Source: Geodermatophilus africanus
GTDB taxonomy: Bacteria > Actinomycetota > Actinomycetes > Mycobacteriales > Geodermatophilaceae
NCBI RefSeq assembly: GCF_900107105.1
Contig: NZ_FNOT01000011.1
Location: 62,001 to 126,000 of the forward strand
DNA: 64,000 bases
Reading direction: 5' to 3'
Shown piece by piece: positions 35,110 to 43,545 of this stretch (the first letter of the stretch is position 1; each line of letters starts with the position of its first letter). The notes below the pieces were generated by a model. It made no database searches and was not told the origin of the DNA. It saw only the letters and a list, made by a program, of their open reading frames with translations. The translations under genes were made by a program, and so were the position numbers.

Positions 35110-35906
35110 GTCCGGGAGTGACCGAGCCGGAGGTCCCGCTGCCCGGGGGCGTGGCGAACCGCGGACTCGTCGTCCGGGTGGGGGACACCGTCCGCCGCCC
35201 GCTGCGCAGCACCAGCCCGGCCGCCCACGCGCTGCTCCGCCACCTCGAGGACGTCGGGTTCGTGGGGGCGCCACGGTTCCTGGGCGTGGACGAGCGGGGA
35301 CGGGAGGTGCTGAGCTACGTGCCCGGGTCGACCGTCCTGCCGCCCTACCCGGCGTGGGCACTCACCGACGAGGCGCTGGTCAGCGTTGCGGAGCTGCTGC
35401 GCTCCTACCACTCCGCCGTGGCCGGCTTCGACCCGTCGCCGTACCCGTGGCCGACCTCCCCGCCGGCGGCGTTCCGCGGCGAGCTGGTGGGTCACAACGA
35501 CCTCAACCTGGACAACGTCGTCTTCCGCGACGGGCGGGCGGTCGCGCTCATCGACTTCGACCTCGCCGGCCCCGGCTCGCGGGTCTGGGACGTCGCGTGT
35601 GCCGCCCGGCTGTGGGCGCCGGTACGACCGGACGCGACCATCCGTGACGCCCGGCGCGGCCGCGGTCTGCGCCGGTTGCGGCTGTTCCTGGACGCCTACG
35701 GGGCCGACGACGGCGACCGCCGACTCCTGCCCGCCGCGCTCCAGCAAAACCAGGAGTGGTTCTGCACGCTGATCGCGCGCTACGCGGCGGCCGGGCACCA
35801 GGGGTTCCTGGAGTACTCCCGCTCGGACCTGCGCATGCAGGCCGACGCCTACCGGGCCTGGCTGGCCGAGGCCGGGCCCGCGCTGGCGGCCGCCCTGCGG
35901 TCCTGA
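35106..35906 (+). CDS. APH-family phosphotransferase (copy 1)
   Basis: Kinase-fold protein of 266 residues of the aminoglycoside/choline phosphotransferase superfamily. The catalytic Brenner loop is VGHNDLNLDNVV and the metal-binding Asp is in ALIDFDLAG. GTG start overlaps the SorC gene stop (GTGA), so the two are coupled. Its place beside a sugar PTS regulator could mean phosphorylation of a sugar or small alcohol rather than drug resistance. A paralogue with the same N-terminal pattern (RHLE..GF.GAPR.LG.D..GREVL) is at 59804-60880. Confidence 0.85.
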   Translation: MSPGVTEPEVPLPGGVANRGLVVRVGDTVRRPLRSTSPAAHALLRHLEDVGFVGAPRFLGVDERGREVLSYVPGSTVLPPYPAWALTDEALVSVAELLRSYHSAVAGFDPSPYPWPTSPPAAFRGELVGHNDLNLDNVVFRDGRAVALIDFDLAGPGSRVWDVACAARLWAPVRPDATIRDARRGRGLRRLRLFLDAYGADDGDRRLLPAALQQNQEWFCTLIARYAAAGHQGFLEYSRSDLRMQADAYRAWLAEAGPALAAALRS

Positions 35907-35918
35907 CGCCCGGCCGGG

Positions 35919-36488
35919 TCAGGAGCCGTGGCGGCGACGCTCGATCGCCTCGAGCACCGTCTTGCGGCCCCTGCCCAGCTCCCGCTCGGCGCGTTCGGCG
36001 CGATCGAGCTGCGAGTCCCCGCTCATCGCCGACACCCGCCGGCGGGCCTCGGCCGCGTCGACGTCGAGGAGCTCGGCGGCCTTCCGTGCCTCCTTCGCGG
36101 CGTCGGTGTTGGCCACGTGCTGCTCCTCGCCGTGCCGCTTCCGGGAGTCGGTGGCCCGCTTCTCGGCGTCGCTGAGCAGCTGCCAGGCGGCGTCGGGCAG
36201 GTAGCGCGACGTGCCGTCGGCGCCGCGGGCGCGGTCCCCGCCGTCGGCGGTGTGCCACTCCTGCTCGGTCCACTCCTCGAGGTGCCGCTGGGCCGCGGTG
36301 CGCTCGCCCTCGTGGCGGTAGCCACCGCCATGGGCCTCGTACTCGTGCGTGAGCAGCTGGCTCTTGCGGGCGCTCCACTGCCCCGGCCGCCCGCCGCGGT
36401 CGCCCGCCTTGATCTCCTCCTTGAGCCGCGCGCGCAGCTCCGGGTCCGTGTAGTCCTCCGCGTAGTCCTCCGCAGACTTCCCGCTCAT
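35919..36488 (-). CDS. Conserved actinobacterial protein with WSARKSQLL motif (DUF5872-like)
   Basis: Hydrophilic, highly charged protein of 189 residues from the ATG at 36488. It contains a conserved-looking core, GDRGGRPGQWSARKSQLL, then YEAHGGGYRHEGERTAAQRH and EEWTEQEWHTADGG. The C-terminal half is a helical Lys/Arg/Glu-rich tail (RAERAERELGRGRKTVLEAI). I recall this core from uncharacterised proteins annotated as DUF5872; that label is from memory. No enzyme motif is seen. Small, basic and hydrophilic, possibly nucleic-acid associated; that is inference. Confidence 0.7.
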   Translation of the reverse strand: MSGKSAEDYAEDYTDPELRARLKEEIKAGDRGGRPGQWSARKSQLLTHEYEAHGGGYRHEGERTAAQRHLEEWTEQEWHTADGGDRARGADGTSRYLPDAAWQLLSDAEKRATDSRKRHGEEQHVANTDAAKEARKAAELLDVDAAEARRRVSAMSGDSQLDRAERAERELGRGRKTVLEAIERRRHGS

Positions 36489-36531
36489 GGCCGCCGGGGT
36501 ACCCACGGTGTAGCGACTCCACCCGCGCGGG

Positions 36532-36852
36532 TCATCGACGGTCCGCACCGGCCTCCCCGCCGGTCAGCACGCGGGTGACCACGGGGGAGGGGCGCAGCTC
36601 CACCGGCCGGCCGGCGAGCTCGGCGGCCTCGACGTGGTCGAGCAGCAGCTCGCGCCCGGGCTCGGACAGCGCGGTGACCGACCGGGCGTCGATCCGGTCG
36701 ACCCGTGCCGGCTCGCGGCCGTAGCGCCGCCAGAAGTCGTCGACGGCCGCGGCGTCGACCGCGCCGGCCAGGCACAGCAGCCGCCCGCCGGTGGTGTTCA
36801 GAAGGCGGACGACGCCGCGCCTCCCCGCGCTCTCGGGGGTCTCCGGGCTCAC
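36532..36852 (-). CDS. STAS-domain-like small protein
   Basis: 106 residues from a GTG at 36852. The segment RLLCLAGAVDAAAVDDFWRR, then RVDRIDARSVTALSEPGREL and LLLDHVEAAELAGRPVELR, follows the beta-alpha pattern of STAS domains (anti-sigma-factor antagonists). The usual phosphorylated Ser appears in a degenerate form (DARSVTALS). No anti-sigma factor kinase is adjacent. The gene is divergent from ilvA. Assignment by pattern only. Confidence 0.55.
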   Translation of the reverse strand: MSPETPESAGRRGVVRLLNTTGGRLLCLAGAVDAAAVDDFWRRYGREPARVDRIDARSVTALSEPGRELLLDHVEAAELAGRPVELRPSPVVTRVLTGGEAGADRR

Positions 36853-36969
36853 GGCCCCAGTGTGCGGCGGTGGACGGCGCGCGGCTCCGGGCGCTCGCGG
36901 GCGTCCCGGGTCGGGCCGGCGTCTCGGGGGTCGCGGTGCGGGTCGGCGTCCGTCGCGGAGGATGGGCGC

Positions 36970-38253
36970 GTGAACGACAGCGTCGACGTCGCAGACCCCG
37001 GGACGGCCCAGCGCCTCGCCGCCGAGGTGGCGGCGGCCGCCCGTCGGCTGGCCGGGGTGGCCGAGCGGACGCCGCTGCAGCGCAGCGCACGGCTGTCCGC
37101 GGCGACCGGCGCCGACGTGTGGGTCAAGCGCGAGGACCTGCAGGTCGGCCGGTCCTACAAGATCCGCGGCGCCTACAACACGATCAGCCAGCTCGACCCC
37201 ACCCGGCAGGCCGCCGGCGTCGTCTGCGCCAGCGCCGGCAACCACGGGCAGGGCGTCGCCCACGCCTGCCGGGCCCTGGGCGTGCACGGCTCGGTCTTCG
37301 TCCCGGGGACGACGCCGCGGCAGAAGCGGGACCGCATCACCGCCCTCGGTGGGGAGGTGGTCGACCTGGTGGTCACCGGCGACACCTACGACGAGGCGGC
37401 GGCCGCCGCACTCGCCCACGCGCGGGACACCGGCGCCACGCTGGTGCCGGCCTTCGACGCCGTCCCCACCGTGATCGGGCAGGCGACCGTGGCGCTGGAG
37501 CTGCTCGAGCAGCTGCCCGCCCCGCCCGACGTCGTCGTCCTCCCGGTGGGTGGCGGCGGGCTGCTGGCCGGCTGCGCCACCTGGTTGCGGCGGCGCAGCC
37601 CCGGCACGCGCGTCATCGGCGTGGAGCCGGTCGGGGCGGCGAGCATGGCCGCCGCGCTCGGCGCCGGGGGACCCGTGGAGCTGCCGCAGCTCGACACGTT
37701 CGTCGACGGCGCCGCCGTCCGCCGGGTCGGGGACGTGACGTTCCCGCTGGTGCGCGACTCCGGCGCCGAGCTGGTCGCGGTCCCCGAGGGGCAGATCTGC
37801 ACCGAGATGCTCGACCTCTACCAGGTGGACGGCGTCATCGCCGAGCCCGCCGGGGCCCTGGCCAGCGCCGCGCTGACCGGCGGGCTGGTCCCGGTCGAGC
37901 CGGGGCAGACGGTGGTCTGCCTGCTGTCGGGCGGCAACAACGACGTCAGCCGGTACGGCGAGGTGGTCGAGCGCTCGCTGGTCCACCGCGGCCTCAAGCA
38001 CTACTTCCTCATCGAGTTCCCGCAGGAGCCCGGTGCGTTGCGGCGCTTCCTCGACGAGGTGCTCGGCCCGGACGACGACATCGTGCTGTTCGAGTACGTC
38101 AAGCGCGACAACCGGGAGACCGGCGCCGCCCTCACCGGCATCGAGCTCGGCAGCGCGGCGGACTTCCCGGCGCTGCTGGCGCGCATCGAGGCCAGCCCGC
38201 TGCGCATCCAGCACGTCGCGCCGGGGACGACGGCCTACCGCTTCCTCGTCTGA
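36970..38253 (+). CDS. ilvA: Threonine ammonia-lyase
   Basis: PLP enzyme of 427 residues that deaminates threonine to 2-oxobutanoate, the first step of isoleucine synthesis. The PLP Lys64 is in GRSYKIRGAYN. The SAGNHGQGVAHACR phosphate loop and VVLPVGGGGLLAG glycine loop are clear. A C-terminal ACT-like regulatory domain (about 345-427) begins HYFLIEFPQEPGALRRFLDE. It is the shorter single-ACT type. GTG 36970 follows GGAGG. A GNAT acetyltransferase gene follows on the same strand. Confidence 0.94.
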   Translation: MNDSVDVADPGTAQRLAAEVAAAARRLAGVAERTPLQRSARLSAATGADVWVKREDLQVGRSYKIRGAYNTISQLDPTRQAAGVVCASAGNHGQGVAHACRALGVHGSVFVPGTTPRQKRDRITALGGEVVDLVVTGDTYDEAAAAALAHARDTGATLVPAFDAVPTVIGQATVALELLEQLPAPPDVVVLPVGGGGLLAGCATWLRRRSPGTRVIGVEPVGAASMAAALGAGGPVELPQLDTFVDGAAVRRVGDVTFPLVRDSGAELVAVPEGQICTEMLDLYQVDGVIAEPAGALASAALTGGLVPVEPGQTVVCLLSGGNNDVSRYGEVVERSLVHRGLKHYFLIEFPQEPGALRRFLDEVLGPDDDIVLFEYVKRDNRETGAALTGIELGSAADFPALLARIEASPLRIQHVAPGTTAYRFLV

Positions 38254-38273
38254 GTCCCGCGCTGAGCCGCCCC

Positions 38274-38759
38274 GTGCCGACGCAGGTGACCGCACGGCCG
38301 CTGACCGCGAGCGACCGCGAGCTGCTGCGGACGGCGACCCTCGCGAACGTCAACTGGACGGGGGAGCAGCGGTTCACCGCTCGCGACGTCGACGAGCGTC
38401 CCGACCTGCGCCACTACACGGTGTTCCGCCCCGGGCGCGGTGACCTCGGGTTCGTCGCCGAGCGGCAGGGCCTGGTGGTGGGCGTGGTCTGGGCGCTCCT
38501 CCTCGGCGCCGAGGACCCCGGCTACGGCTTCGTGGCCGACGGCGTCCCGGAGCTCGGCCTCTGCGTCTGGTCCGGATACCGGGGGCAGGGCATCGGCGGC
38601 CGGCTGCTCCGGCAGGCGCTGGCCGAGGCGCGCCGCCGGGGGGTGCGGCAGGTCAGCCTGAGCGTCGAGGCCGGCAACCCGTCGGTGCGCCTCTACCGCG
38701 CCGCCGGCTTCGCCCCGGTCCCGGGCGCCGCCGCCGGGACCATGGCCGTCGACCTGTGA
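38274..38759 (+). CDS. GNAT-family N-acetyltransferase
   Basis: 161 residues. It has the GNAT acetyl-CoA loop in GYRGQGIGGRLLRQALAEAR and a late VSLSVEAGNPSVRLYRAAGF segment, both typical of small acetyltransferases. Start is uncertain: GTG 38274 or GTG 38286, neither with a good ribosome-binding site. It is 20 bases after ilvA, so likely cotranscribed, and converges on the reverse-transcriptase gene with a 27-base gap. Acceptor substrate unknown. Confidence 0.85.
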   Translation: MPTQVTARPLTASDRELLRTATLANVNWTGEQRFTARDVDERPDLRHYTVFRPGRGDLGFVAERQGLVVGVVWALLLGAEDPGYGFVADGVPELGLCVWSGYRGQGIGGRLLRQALAEARRRGVRQVSLSVEAGNPSVRLYRAAGFAPVPGAAAGTMAVDL

Positions 38760-38786
38760 CCCGGCCGCCGGTGGGGGACGCGCGAC

Positions 38787-40114
38787 TCAGCTCCAGTCGA
38801 TGCGTGCAGCGAGGGCGTGCAGCCGCTCGCCGAACACCGGGTCGAGCGAGCCGGCCCAGGCCACCCGGCCGAGGACGTGCTCGCTGAAGGTCGCCGGGTC
38901 GTGCCCGCGGGTCTGGCCGGTCCAGCCGTGCCGCGCACAGTTGTGCAGCAGCGCGCGCAGCGCATCCCGCTCGGGCCGGGGCAGCGTTGGCCGGGTGTTG
39001 ACGACGGCGCCCAGCACCTGCTGCCGCGAATCGGCGCCGGCCACCCGGGTCTTGGCCGGGTTCACCCGGAACCCCTCCTCGGCGGCGACCTCGGTGACCA
39101 GCGACGCGCACTGGTCGGCGCGGAGCCGGCGGTCCCCGGAGAAGGTCAGGTCGTCGACGTAGCGGGTGTAGCGGGCGCCGACGGTCGCCGCCAGGCCGGC
39201 CAGCCGGCGGTCGAGGCGGAAGCAGACGAGGTTCGCCAGCGCGGGCGAGGTCGGGGCGCCCTGCGGCAGGTGCAAGGTGGTCAACCGTTCGCCGAGCCGC
39301 CGGTGCCGCTCCCGCGCGCCCGCGCCGGACGGCACCGGCAGCGCGCGCCACACCCCTGCCGGCGCCGTCGTCGTCACCAGCCCGGTGAGCAGGTGGGCGA
39401 CCGGCTCGGTCAGTCCCACGGTGCCCTGCAGCAGCCCCCAGACCCTCGGTGCGGTCACCGAGGCGAAGAACGCCTCCAGGTCCATCCCGAGGACGACGGC
39501 GCGGCTGGTGTGCGGCGCGGCTGCCGTCCGCACCGACCGGCCCGGCACGCAGCCGTGGGCGGCGTCGTGCACCGGGACCCGGGCGAGCACGTGCCGCAAC
39601 AGCGGCCGCTGCACCTCCTCGAGCCGCGCCTTGGGCTCGGCCAGCAGCCGCACCCCGCCGCGCCGCTCGACGGCGTGCCAGCGGTAGTGGCGCAGCGGCT
39701 CACCGACCGTGCGCTCCAGCCCGCGGACGTCGGCGAACCAGGCGAGCTCGCCGTGGTCGAGGTCGAGCAACCGGGCCAGTGCGGCGGCGTCCGCGAGCGG
39801 GGCGACGCCGAAGCGGTCGCGCGCCACCGCCGTGGCCCTCGGCTGCCGGTGGACGACGCGCGGCGGACTGCCCATCCGCTCCCAGCCCTGCGTGCGCTGG
39901 ACGAAGAGCGTTAGCTCCCGCGGCCGGTCGACCGGCGCCGCGGCGTACGCGGCGAGCACCTCGTCGACCAGCGTGCCGATCCAGCGCGGTGCCCGCGCGA
40001 ACCCGAGGGCGACCGCGACCCGGCGGGACCATCGTGCGCCGGGACCAGGGCCCCGGCGAGCAGCGCCGTGGCGGTGCCGGAGGCGGTGCGGGCCGAACGC
40101 GGGCGGGCCGTCAC
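38787..40114 (-). CDS. Retron-like reverse transcriptase, probable N-terminal frameshift
   Basis: Reverse transcriptase with all core motifs: palm Asp in VVLGMDLEAFFASVT (39480-39482), motif B LHLPQGAPTSPALANL (near 39243-39275), the catalytic YVDD in YTRYVDDLTFSGD (39150-39161) and motif D GFRVNPAKTRVAG. The retron VTG position reads QQVLGAVVN, and the NAxxH position upstream of motif A reads AAAPH. Layout and motifs recall the myxobacterial Mx162-type retron RTs. The main frame has no good start. The expected N-terminus (GTG 40114, ...ATALLAGALVPA) is in another frame and must join ARWSRRVAVALGF near 40030-40040, a net offset of two bases. A GTG at 39959 could give a shorter, 390-residue protein. 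No maturase or endonuclease domain is present. Confidence 0.85.
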
Positions 40115-40117
40115 CGG

Positions 40118-40279
40118 CGTGCGCGGCGGGGGAGGCAGCCTCTCCCTGAGGGAGTCGCCAGGTCGTGCGCGGAGCGCTCCTGGTGGCGGCTGACGTGGTG
40201 TCTGGCTCGCTGCGCTGCCCCGGGGTTGCCCCCGGGAGACCGGTGCGTGCCGGTCGTCCTGCCCGCCCCACCGCGCACG
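40118..40279 (-). ncRNA. Candidate msr-msd RNA of the retron-like locus
   Basis: The gap 40115-40470 upstream of the reverse transcriptase holds no gene. Bases 40118-40131 and 40266-40279 are complementary at 13 of 14 positions (core CGTGCGCGG / CCGCGCACG), as a1/a2 arms of a retron RNA would be. Between them are hairpins CCCGGGG-TTGC-CCCCGGG (40219-40236) and GACCGG-CCGGTC (40238-40255) and the palindrome GGAGCGCTCC. In such GC-rich DNA chance pairing is a real risk, so this is only a candidate. Confidence 0.3.
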
Positions 40280-40470
40280 GGCGTCACCGTAGCGGCGGCG
40301 GGGGCGTGGTGTCCGCGGGCTCGGCCGGGGCGCGGCGACCGCCTCACCGCGACGACGGCGGCACCCCGGTCGCCCACTCCGCCGGCGGCCGGCGCTTCAC
40401 GACCGGGCGGCGCGGGCGGGGCCGCGCCGGGACCGCCGGGACACCGGGGACCGGTCGCTCCCGGGATGGG

Positions 40471-42030
40471 TCAGGACGGCGTCAGGTCCGTGCGGTGCAG
40501 CACCCGGCCGCCGACGTCCCGCAGCTCCACGGTCATCACCCCGCTGTCGCCGTCGATGCGGACGTGCCCGAGGAACTGGGAGGAGTCGTTGGGCTCCTCG
40601 CCCGCCCGCCGGCCGGTGCGGGAGAAGATCACCTCCGGCCCGAACGTCCCGTCGAGTTCGCTCGGCCCGAAGGTGCCCGCGTGCAGCGGCCCGGACACAA
40701 ACTCCCAGAACGGGTCGAAGTCGACGAAGGTCGCGCGCTCCGGGGAGTAGTGGTGGGCTGCCGTGTAGTGGACGTCGGCGGTCAACCAGACGACGTTGCG
40801 GACGCCGTGCCGCCTGAGGTCCGACAGCAGCCGGGCGACCTCCTGCTCCCTGCCCAGCGGCCGGCCGGGGTCGCGGTTGGCGATGCCCTCCTGGTCGAGC
40901 TCGCCGTCGGGGACGACCAGCCCGATCGGCATGTCCGACGCGACCACCTTCCACAGCGCCCGCGACCCCGTGAGCTGCCGGGTGACCCGCGCCAGCTGCT
41001 CCTCGCCGAGGATGCGCGTGTCCGGCCCGTCAGCGGCGAGGTTGCCGGTGTTCGGGCCGCGGGAAGTGCGCAGGTCGAGGGCGACGACGTCCACCAGCGG
41101 GCCGTACGGCAGCATCCGCTGCACCCGGTCGCCGCCGATGGGTGTGTACTCGTGGAAGGCCTGGCGGGCGCGGGCGGCGAGCGTGTCGACGTCCCGGACC
41201 GTGTACCGCTCGTCGGTGAGCACCTCGCCCGGGTACCAGTTGTTGGTGACCTCGTGGTCGTCCCACTGGACCACCAGGGGCACCTCGGCCGCCATCCCGC
41301 GCAGGTTGGCGTCGAGCAGGTTGTAGCGGTACTGGCCGCGGTACTCGTCGAGCGTCTCGGCCACCTTGCTCTTCTCCGGCGTGACGACGTTGCGCCAGAC
41401 CGTGCCGTCGGGCAGGGTGACGCGCTCCTGCAGCGGCCCGTCGGCGTAGACGTTGTCGCCGGAGTGCAGGAAGAAGTCCGGCTGCAGGCGGCGCACCGCC
41501 TCGAAGCCGGTCATGCCGCCGGTGTCGGGGTTGATGCCCCACCCCTGGCCGGCGACGTCCCCCGACCAGGCGAAGGTGACGTCGCGCCGGTCGCGGGGCG
41601 CGGTGCGCAGCCGGCCGACCACCGGCTCGCTGTCGTGCCCGTCGGCGTCGAACCGCACCCGGTAGAACAGCTCGGTCCCGGCCGGCAGGCCGTCGAGGTG
41701 CACCCGACCGGTGTGGTCGGTGTCCGGTCCGACGTCGAGCCGCCACCGCCCGCGGGGCCGGCGGAAGTCGGCCGTGGCCGCGACCTCCACCAGCATCCGG
41801 GCCGGGCGGTCGGTCTTGGACCAGACCACGGCCGAGCGGGTCGTGACGTCCCCGCTCTGCACGCCCCACCGGACCTCCGGCCGCGAGCGCACCAGGGTGG
41901 GCGCGCCGGACGCCGCGGGGACGGGACCGCCGAGGGCGCCCAGGCCGACCCCGGCGCCGAGGACCGCCGCCCCCTGCAGCAGGCGCCGGCGGGACAGGCC
42001 GTCCGCGGCCGGGACAGGGAGGTGGGACAC
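40471..42030 (-). CDS. phoD: PhoD-family alkaline phosphatase / phosphodiesterase
   Basis: Secreted phosphatase of 519 residues. A Tat signal at the N-terminus (LSRRRLLQGAAVLGAGVGLG, with SRRRLLQ at 13-19) is followed by the PhoD N-terminal beta domain (VRWGVQSGDVTTRSAVVWS). Metallophosphatase motifs are FAWSGDVAGQG, FFLHSGDNVYADG, PLVVQWDDHEVTNNW and VVWLTADVHYTAAH. It releases phosphate from esters outside the cell and needs calcium and iron in known members. GTG 42030 is preceded by GGAG. Retron-like RT gene downstream on the same strand. Confidence 0.93.
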   Translation of the reverse strand: MSHLPVPAADGLSRRRLLQGAAVLGAGVGLGALGGPVPAASGAPTLVRSRPEVRWGVQSGDVTTRSAVVWSKTDRPARMLVEVAATADFRRPRGRWRLDVGPDTDHTGRVHLDGLPAGTELFYRVRFDADGHDSEPVVGRLRTAPRDRRDVTFAWSGDVAGQGWGINPDTGGMTGFEAVRRLQPDFFLHSGDNVYADGPLQERVTLPDGTVWRNVVTPEKSKVAETLDEYRGQYRYNLLDANLRGMAAEVPLVVQWDDHEVTNNWYPGEVLTDERYTVRDVDTLAARARQAFHEYTPIGGDRVQRMLPYGPLVDVVALDLRTSRGPNTGNLAADGPDTRILGEEQLARVTRQLTGSRALWKVVASDMPIGLVVPDGELDQEGIANRDPGRPLGREQEVARLLSDLRRHGVRNVVWLTADVHYTAAHHYSPERATFVDFDPFWEFVSGPLHAGTFGPSELDGTFGPEVIFSRTGRRAGEEPNDSSQFLGHVRIDGDSGVMTVELRDVGGRVLHRTDLTPS

Positions 42031-42100
42031 GGTCGGCTCCGTCCTCGGGGGTGCTCCGTCCCGGCCCACGCTGGTTGCCCGATCGGACGCCGGGACGACG

Positions 42101-42133
42101 CGGCGGTGCACGGCGCCCGAGCAGCGGGTGAAC
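42101..42133 (-). promoter_or_regulatory. Possible PhoP (PHO) box upstream of phoD
   Basis: On the minus strand three consecutive 11-base units read GTTCACCCGCT, GCTCGGGCGCC and GTGCACCGCCG. The first matches the Streptomyces PhoP direct-repeat unit (GTTCACC...), the third partly, the middle poorly. Its position about 70-100 bases upstream of phoD is sensible. Weak. The remainder of the 42031-42379 gap shows no gene. Confidence 0.25.
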
Positions 42134-42379
42134 ACGGGAGCCCTCCTGCCGGCCGGTCTCCGAGGCACGGGTGTATCCACGCATGTGGCACGGGGAGGAG
42201 TTCCCAGCTCACCGCTCTGGACCCCCTGCACCGCCGCTCTCCCGGGCGACGTGCGGACCTGGTGGCCGGTGGCTCCTGATCCCAGCGAGGCCACGGGACG
42301 CTGACAGCTCCGTCACAGGTTCCGGTCCGACCATCTCCTGGAGGGCTGGATCCGCCGGCCGCAGACCGAGGAGACCACC

Positions 42380-42943
42380 GTGCGCAAGAAGTTGGTCGTC
42401 GCCGCCGCCGCAGGCGCCCTGACGCTGACCGGACTGGCCGTGGCCGTTCCCGCCGTCGCCGCCACCGACGAGACCGACGGCACGTCCACGTCCGTCGTGG
42501 ACCGCATCAAGGACGCGCTCTCCGGCCTGGTGGACGACGGGTCGATCACCCAGGAGCAGGCCGACGAGGTGGCCACCACGCTCGACGGCGCCGGCTTCGG
42601 CCACCACGGCCACGGCGGCTGGTTCGGTCTCGAGACCGCCGCCGAGACGCTGGGCATGACCGAGGACGAGCTGCGCACCGCGCTCGAGGCCGAAGGCGCC
42701 ACCCTGGCGTCGATCGCCGAGGAGCAGGGCGTCGCGGTCGACACGCTCGTCGACGCCCTGGTCACGGAGAAGCAGGAGCGCATCGCGGAGGCAGTCGAAG
42801 AGGGCATGCCCCAGGACGTGGCCGACGAGCGGCTGGCCGACCTGGAGGAGCGGGTCACGGAGTGGGTCAACGCCACCCACGAGGACATGCCGCACGGCGG
42901 CGGTCCCGGCTGGTGGGGCCATCGTGGCGGCGACGACGACTGA
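42380..42943 (+). CDS. Secreted acidic, helical protein
   Basis: 187 residues with a classical Sec signal peptide (RKKLVVAAAAGALTLTGLAV then AVPAVAA, cleavage near residue 28). The mature part is acidic and helical. It contains two segments of the kind found in many actinobacterial secreted proteins of unknown role: DRIKDALSGLVDDGSITQEQ and LGMTEDELRTALEAEGATLA. A His/Gly/Trp-rich end (HGGGPGWWGHRGGDDD) and the internal HHGHGG could bind metal. GTG start with GAGGAGA upstream; a strong terminator follows. Function unknown. Confidence 0.8.
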   Translation: MRKKLVVAAAAGALTLTGLAVAVPAVAATDETDGTSTSVVDRIKDALSGLVDDGSITQEQADEVATTLDGAGFGHHGHGGWFGLETAAETLGMTEDELRTALEAEGATLASIAEEQGVAVDTLVDALVTEKQERIAEAVEEGMPQDVADERLADLEERVTEWVNATHEDMPHGGGPGWWGHRGGDDD

Positions 42944-42956
42944 CGTCCTCCGCCGC

Positions 42957-42989
42957 AGCGGCGCCGTCCCCGGTGGGGGCGGCGCCGCT
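42957..42989. terminator. Terminator after the secreted-protein gene
   Basis: Hairpin of 15 pairs: outer arm AGCGGCGCCG (42957-42966) with CGGCGCCGCT (42980-42989), inner CCCC/GGGG, loop GGT. Confidence 0.75.
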
Positions 42990-43025
42990 CTGCTGTCGGC
43001 CGGAGGGTGGACGGCGGCGCGCGGA

Positions 43026-43044
43026 AGAGGTTAGCCTCGCCTTA
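43026..43044 (+). promoter_or_regulatory. DtxR/IdeR-type iron box 1
   Basis: AGAGGTTAGCCTCGCCTTA matches 14 of 19 positions of the iron-box consensus TTAGGTTAGSCTAACCTAA. It lies 43 bases upstream of the GTG of the degenerate ABC-like gene and suggests iron-dependent repression. Confidence 0.6.
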
Positions 43045-43086
43045 CCGCGCCCGGACGGGCGGGAGCACGAGGCGAAGGAGATCCGC

Positions 43087-43515
43087 GTGGGGCTGCGACT
43101 GCCGGTCGGCGACGTGACCGTGCTCCTGGGCCCGGCCGCCGCCCGCCGCCGGGTGATGGCCGCGCTGGACGACGACAGCGGCCGCTGCGCCTCCGGGCAC
43201 TCCGCCGTCCGCGTGCACCGGCTCGCGGCCGCCGCGGACGACGACGTGCACCGGCGCGTGGCGGCCGTCGAGGCCGTGCGCGAGGTAGGGGCGACGATCG
43301 TGCTCATCGACCGCCTCACCGACGGGCTGACCGCGCCGGACCGTCGCACCGTGCTCGCCGCACTGCGCCCGGTGGCCACCGGCGGCCGTGCGGTCCTGGT
43401 GGACGACGACGACCCGGTCGCCGCGCTGGCCGTGGCCGACGGTGCGCTGCGCGCCGACCCGGCCGGGGGGCTGTCGGCAGAGTCCCTAGGGGACCTGGAC
43501 TACCTGGCCTCGTAG
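43087..43515 (+). CDS. Short, degenerate ABC-ATPase-like protein
   Basis: 142 residues from a GTG at 43087 (GAAGGAG upstream). It reads like an ABC ATPase stripped to its ends. VTVLLGPAAARRRVMAAL sits where a Walker A loop should be but has no Lys or Ser/Thr. ATIVLIDRLTDGLTAPDRR, then TVLAAL, follows the Walker B/D-loop pattern with Arg replacing the catalytic Glu-Pro. The segment between, including the LSGGQ signature, is missing. ATP hydrolysis is unlikely. The gene is preceded by an iron box and followed by tandem repeats and a terminator. It could be a pseudo-ATPase or a decayed fragment of an iron transporter; the open frame is intact. Confidence 0.6.
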   Translation: MGLRLPVGDVTVLLGPAAARRRVMAALDDDSGRCASGHSAVRVHRLAAAADDDVHRRVAAVEAVREVGATIVLIDRLTDGLTAPDRRTVLAALRPVATGGRAVLVDDDDPVAALAVADGALRADPAGGLSAESLGDLDYLAS

Positions 43516-43545
43516 CTGAAGGACCCCGCTGCCCCCCGTGAAGGG

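Noticed and set aside
35106-35906. Phosphotransferase as an aminoglycoside resistance gene
   Set aside because: Only the general kinase-fold motifs are present. Coupling to a sugar regulator and a paralogue elsewhere make a metabolic role more likely, and no resistance-specific signature was seen.
38787-40114. Reverse transcriptase as part of a group II intron or a diversity-generating retroelement
   Set aside because: No maturase or HNH domain follows the RT core. No intron-like structure and no template/variable repeat pair near a target gene was seen.
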